64,000 bases of DNA from Rhodanobacter sp. C01 (GTDB lineage: Bacteria; Pseudomonadota; Gammaproteobacteria; Xanthomonadales; Rhodanobacteraceae): NCBI RefSeq assembly GCF_002001045.1, contig NZ_MUNR01000009.1, positions 248,001 through 312,000 of the forward strand. The letters are read 5' to 3'. A program made the position numbers and the translations under genes. Below, piece after piece: positions 61,291-64,000 of the stretch. The notes beneath the pieces were generated by a model, which ran no database searches, was not told the origin of the DNA, and saw only the letters and a list, made by a program, of their open reading frames with translations. Every line of letters starts with the position of its first letter. The stretch's first letter is position 1.

Positions 61291-62226
61291 TCAGCGGTTG
61301 CTCACTCCGTGCGGTACATGCCCGGTTGCCACGTGCTTGCGGGCGGATTCCACGTTGGCCGGCGAGTCGTCGAAGAAGATGTCCGCGCCGAACGCGTCGA
61401 GAAACGGACCCTTGTCGCGACCACCAAGAAACAGCGCTTCGTCGATACGCACGCCCCACTTGCGCAGGGTGAGGATGACGCGCTTGTGCGCGGGCGCGGA
61501 ACGTGCGGTGACCAGCGCCGTGCGGATCGGCGAGTCCTCCGCCGGGAACGCGGTCTGCAACCGATGCAAGGCAGTGAGGAAGCCACGGAACGGGCCGACC
61601 GACAGCGGTTCTGCGGCATGCTCGGTTTCGCTGCGATGGAATGCTTCCAGGCCTTCCTCGCGCGATACGCGCTCGCCTTCGTCGCCGAAGATCACCGCGT
61701 CGCCGTCGAACGCGATGCGCAGCTGTTCGGTGGCGCGTGGCGGCGCGGTACTGGGCAGGATCGTCGCGGCCGCCACGCCGGCGACCAGCGCGCGACCGAC
61801 GTCCTCGGCATTCGCGGAAAGGAACAGATCGGCCTTGAACGGGGCGATGTAATCCGAGGTCGGTGCGCCGCTGGTGAACGCGGCGCGGCTGATCTCCAGT
61901 CCGTAGTGCTGGATCGCATTGAAGATGCGCAGGCCGGTGTCGCCGGAATTTCGCGAGAGCAGGATCACCTCGACCGGCGGCACGTCGCCAGCCAGCTTGT
62001 TGAGGCCCAGCAGCTTCTGCACCAGCGGGAAGGCCACGCCAGGTTTCAGGATCTCGTTCTCGTGATCGATCTGGAATGAACGGTAGGCGTCCAGTCCGTC
62101 GCGCTCGAACAGCGCATGGCTGTCGCCGAGGTCGAACAGCGCGCGCGAAGAGATCGCCACCACCAGCCGGTTGTCGCCGGCAGCGTTGGAATCATCGGCG
62201 TCGGAAAGCGGAACGAGCGTATTCAT
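61291..62226 (-). CDS. 5'-nucleotidase (PF06189 family)
   Basis: 311 residues. LVVAISSRALFDLGDSHALFE at the N-terminus, VEVILLSRNSGDTGLRIFNAIQHYGLEISRAAFTSG in the middle and FFDDSPANVESARKHVATGHVPHGV at the end are family-specific; HAD-like acidic residues occur in AFDGDAVIFGDEGE. It dephosphorylates nucleoside 5'-monophosphates in the cytoplasm. The ATG at 62226 (MNTLVPLSD) is chosen over a start 7 codons earlier. It lies just downstream of NAD kinase in the same direction. Confidence 0.88.
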   Translation of the reverse strand: MNTLVPLSDADDSNAAGDNRLVVAISSRALFDLGDSHALFERDGLDAYRSFQIDHENEILKPGVAFPLVQKLLGLNKLAGDVPPVEVILLSRNSGDTGLRIFNAIQHYGLEISRAAFTSGAPTSDYIAPFKADLFLSANAEDVGRALVAGVAAATILPSTAPPRATEQLRIAFDGDAVIFGDEGERVSREEGLEAFHRSETEHAAEPLSVGPFRGFLTALHRLQTAFPAEDSPIRTALVTARSAPAHKRVILTLRKWGVRIDEALFLGGRDKGPFLDAFGADIFFDDSPANVESARKHVATGHVPHGVSNR

Positions 62227-62285
62227 GGCCACGGAATGCAGAACCACGAGAGGTCATTGTCGTTCAATCTAGCATGCGGCCGGTG

Positions 62286-63047
62286 TCATTCCGCCGCGAA
62301 TTGCTCGTCGAGAATGCGCTGTTCCAGATTGTGTTCCGGATCGAACAAGAGCCGCACGCCCTGCCCGCCGGATTGCCGGATCGACACCGTGCGCACGTCG
62401 CGTACCTCGTGAAAATCGGCGGTGGCGCTGACCGGGCGCTTGCCCGGATCGAGTACGCGCAGGATGACTTCGGTGCGATGCGGCAGGATCGCGCCGCGCC
62501 AACGGCGCGGTCGGAACGGGCTGATCGGGGTGAGCGCCAGCACGTTCGCGTCCAGCGGCAGGATCGGGCCATGCGCGGACAGGTTGTAGGCCGTGGAGCC
62601 GGCCGGCGTGGCGACCATGATGCCGTCACAGACCAGATTCGGCAGCTTCACGGTGTCGTTGAGCTGCACTTCCAGATGCGCGGCCTGGTTGCTCTGGCGC
62701 AACAATGAAACCTCATTGAAGGCCAGCGCCGTGTGTTCTGCGCCTGCGGCATCGGTGACCTGCATCTGCAGCGGAAACAGCGAGGCGGTATGGGCACGCC
62801 CGACCCGCTCCGGCAATCCGTCGAGCTTGTGCTTGTTCATCAGGAAACCGACACGGCCCAGCTTCATGCCGTAGACCGGCAGCTCCAGCGCGCGGTACGC
62901 ATGCAGCGTCCGCAACATGAAACCGTCGCCGCCCAGCGCCACGATCAGCTCGGCCTGTTCGGGCGACACGTCGCCATAGCGATCCACCAGTTTGCGTCGC
63001 GCCTGCTGGGCGACACTGATATCGCTGGCGACGAAGGCAAAGCGCAT
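62286..63047 (-). CDS. nadK: NAD kinase
   Basis: 253 residues. The GGDG motif (39-42) is in [18 protein letters not shown], and the NAD-site segment is [15 protein letters not shown]. It phosphorylates NAD to NADP. The N-terminus [20 protein letters not shown] is shorter than in E. coli and matches the small Xanthomonad-type enzyme. Confidence 0.94.
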   Translation of the reverse strand: MRFAFVASDISVAQQARRKLVDRYGDVSPEQAELIVALGGDGFMLRTLHAYRALELPVYGMKLGRVGFLMNKHKLDGLPERVGRAHTASLFPLQMQVTDAAGAEHTALAFNEVSLLRQSNQAAHLEVQLNDTVKLPNLVCDGIMVATPAGSTAYNLSAHGPILPLDANVLALTPISPFRPRRWRGAILPHRTEVILRVLDPGKRPVSATADFHEVRDVRTVSIRQSGGQGVRLLFDPEHNLEQRILDEQFAAE

Positions 63048-63090
63048 GCGCGGGAACCCTGCGGAAAGGTGAGCCGAGATTACACAGCAT

Positions 63091-63124
63091 GAAGGCGCAA
63101 GACCATGCCTGGTCCTGCGCCTTC
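63091..63124. terminator. Possible terminator hairpin after the glutamate dehydrogenase gene
   Basis: GAAGGCGCA/TGCGCCTTC with an inner GACC/GGTC stem and a 6-nt loop, interrupted by one A/C mismatch. It lies between the GDH stop and nadK start on the minus strand. No T-run follows, so it may stabilise mRNA instead. Confidence 0.5.
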
Positions 63125-63182
63125 ATTCGTCACTTTCTCAACCGGGGCTGACTCAAGCAGAACTCATTCAACCAAGACTGCT

Positions 63183-64000
63183 TCAGTTCACCGGCACCTG
63201 CGCCAACTGGGCCAGGCGGCGTACCGCGACCGAGGCGATCGGGTAGTCGGCGTTCTGGGTGAGGATTTCCGCCAGCATGCTTCGTGTGTACTGCAGCGAG
63301 GCATCGTCGCGCTGCAGCCACGCCTGCACTGGCGAAATGTCCTTGCGATCACCGGTCAGCGCCAGTACCTGCAGAGCCAGCGCACGATGCTGGTGATTGA
63401 GCTCGTCCAGCAGCGAACCACGTGCCTGCGCATGCCAGTGGCCCTCCACCGGCAATGCCTCGATCTGGTCGCGCAGCCACTCGAGATCGAGCGCTTCGCC
63501 CAGTTCGAAGAACACGCCAGCCACCTTCTCCATCGGCTGGCCGCTCTGCTGGGCCACCTCGGCCATGTCCAGCGCCGCGCGCAGCTCCGGCAAGCGGGCA
63601 AGCCGCAACGCCAGCTCGGCAGGCAGGTCGAGGCCTTCCCATTTCTCCTGGGTGCAGGAGAAATCGCCCTTGCCGGTCGGTGTCAGCACATCCGGCAACG
63701 CCTTGCGCAGGGCCGACACGCTGGCCTGGTAACGCTCCACGTTGGCGGCGATGTCCAGCGTGCCGCCGGGTCGGTTGAGCAGCCAGCGGGTCAAGTGGCG
63801 CAGCAACGACCAGATCTGCTTGATGGCGTCGATCTGGGTGTCCTCGGCGACCTTGCTGTCCAGCGCCTCGATCTCTGCCCACAGCTCGCGCGCATCGAGA
63901 ATCTCGCGTGCCGCGGTGTACGCCTTGGCGATCGCCGCCGGACGCTGGCCGGTGTCTTCCTGCATGCGCATCATGAAGGTGGCGCCCATGCGGTTGATCG
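63183..64000 (-). CDS. NAD-specific glutamate dehydrogenase (large type), C-terminal fragment
   Basis: The last roughly 272 codons of a gene running off the right edge. The visible part is helical and contains ATFMMRMQEDTGQRPAAIAKAYTAAREILDARELWAEIEALD and ends TQNADYPIASVAVRRLAQLAQ, as in the C-terminal regulatory domain of the about 1600-residue NAD-GDH family (GdhB of Pseudomonas). It catabolises glutamate to 2-oxoglutarate. The catalytic domain is outside the window. Confidence 0.85.
   Translation of the reverse strand, partial: INRMGATFMMRMQEDTGQRPAAIAKAYTAAREILDARELWAEIEALDSKVAEDTQIDAIKQIWSLLRHLTRWLLNRPGGTLDIAANVERYQASVSALRKALPDVLTPTGKGDFSCTQEKWEGLDLPAELALRLARLPELRAALDMAEVAQQSGQPMEKVAGVFFELGEALDLEWLRDQIEALPVEGHWHAQARGSLLDELNHQHRALALQVLALTGDRKDISPVQAWLQRDDASLQYTRSMLAEILTQNADYPIASVAVRRLAQLAQVPVN

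Noticed and set aside
1..64000. CRISPR arrays, prophage genes, insertion sequences, rRNA
   Set aside because: No regularly spaced direct repeats with spacers, no transposase or phage structural proteins and no rRNA sequence were recognised in the window.

Overview
This window is a GC-rich gammaproteobacterial chromosome, most likely Xanthomonadales and probably a Rhodanobacteraceae genome close to Rhodanobacter or Dyella. The evidence is the exbB-exbD-msbA order next to comEC, an SDHAF4-type factor at the head of the sdh operon, a fused alpha/beta branched-chain E1, PhaR/PHB genes, a sugar-type TonB receptor locus and Xanthomonad-like paired palindromic repeats. The genus is inferred from gene content only.

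Layout. From 1 to 10.2 kb every gene is on the minus strand: the start of msbA, exbD, exbB, comEC, the lipoprotein-sorting genes lolD and lolC, then ygfX, sdhE, sdhB, sdhA, sdhD, sdhC and a tiny sdhAF4-like gene. From 10.3 to 14.2 kb are ygfZ, a SleB-type wall hydrolase, two glycine-zipper lipoproteins and tatD. From 14.2 to 19.1 kb is a MarR-controlled Emr-type tripartite efflux operon with a clear palindromic operator. PhaR and acetoacetyl-CoA reductase follow, then kmo. From 22.5 to 29.5 kb is a complete ccmABCDEFGHI cytochrome c maturation operon. Its ccmH contains an in-frame palindromic repeat, and the operon runs on into a MetX-family acyltransferase and a cysteine-dioxygenase-like gene.

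At 31.25 kb a tRNA-Leu(CAA) marks the left edge of a 13-kb block that probably entered by site-specific integration. The block holds glucokinase, a GH20 hexosaminidase, a TonB receptor, an APC permease, a GH2 exo-glucosaminidase, a LacI regulator and a sulfotransferase. A degenerate copy of the tRNA 3' end lies at its right edge (44480-44517). Together the genes look like a chitosan/chito-oligosaccharide uptake and degradation locus: periplasmic exo-enzymes release GlcN or GlcNAc, TonB and permease proteins import it, and glucokinase phosphorylates it under LacI control.

After a formylglycine-generating-enzyme-like gene, rnd and tRNA-Ala(CGC), an integron gene-cassette array without an integrase gene occupies 48.2-50.25 kb. 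It has three attC sites of about 57 bp and four cassette genes: two small membrane proteins, an HNH-type nuclease gene broken by a 17-bp tandem duplication, and a DUF302 gene.

The rest (50.3-64 kb) is ordinary chromosome: a small membrane protein, an S9 peptidase, a 7TM-GGDEF cyclase, the fused E1 dehydrogenase, a GST, a nucleotidyltransferase-fold protein, a GNAT acetyltransferase, glutaryl-CoA dehydrogenase, an EamA transporter, 5'-nucleotidase, NAD kinase and the C-terminus of the large NAD-glutamate dehydrogenase. The integrase-less cassette array, the tRNA-Leu-bounded glucosaminide locus and the repeat inside ccmH are the most notable features.
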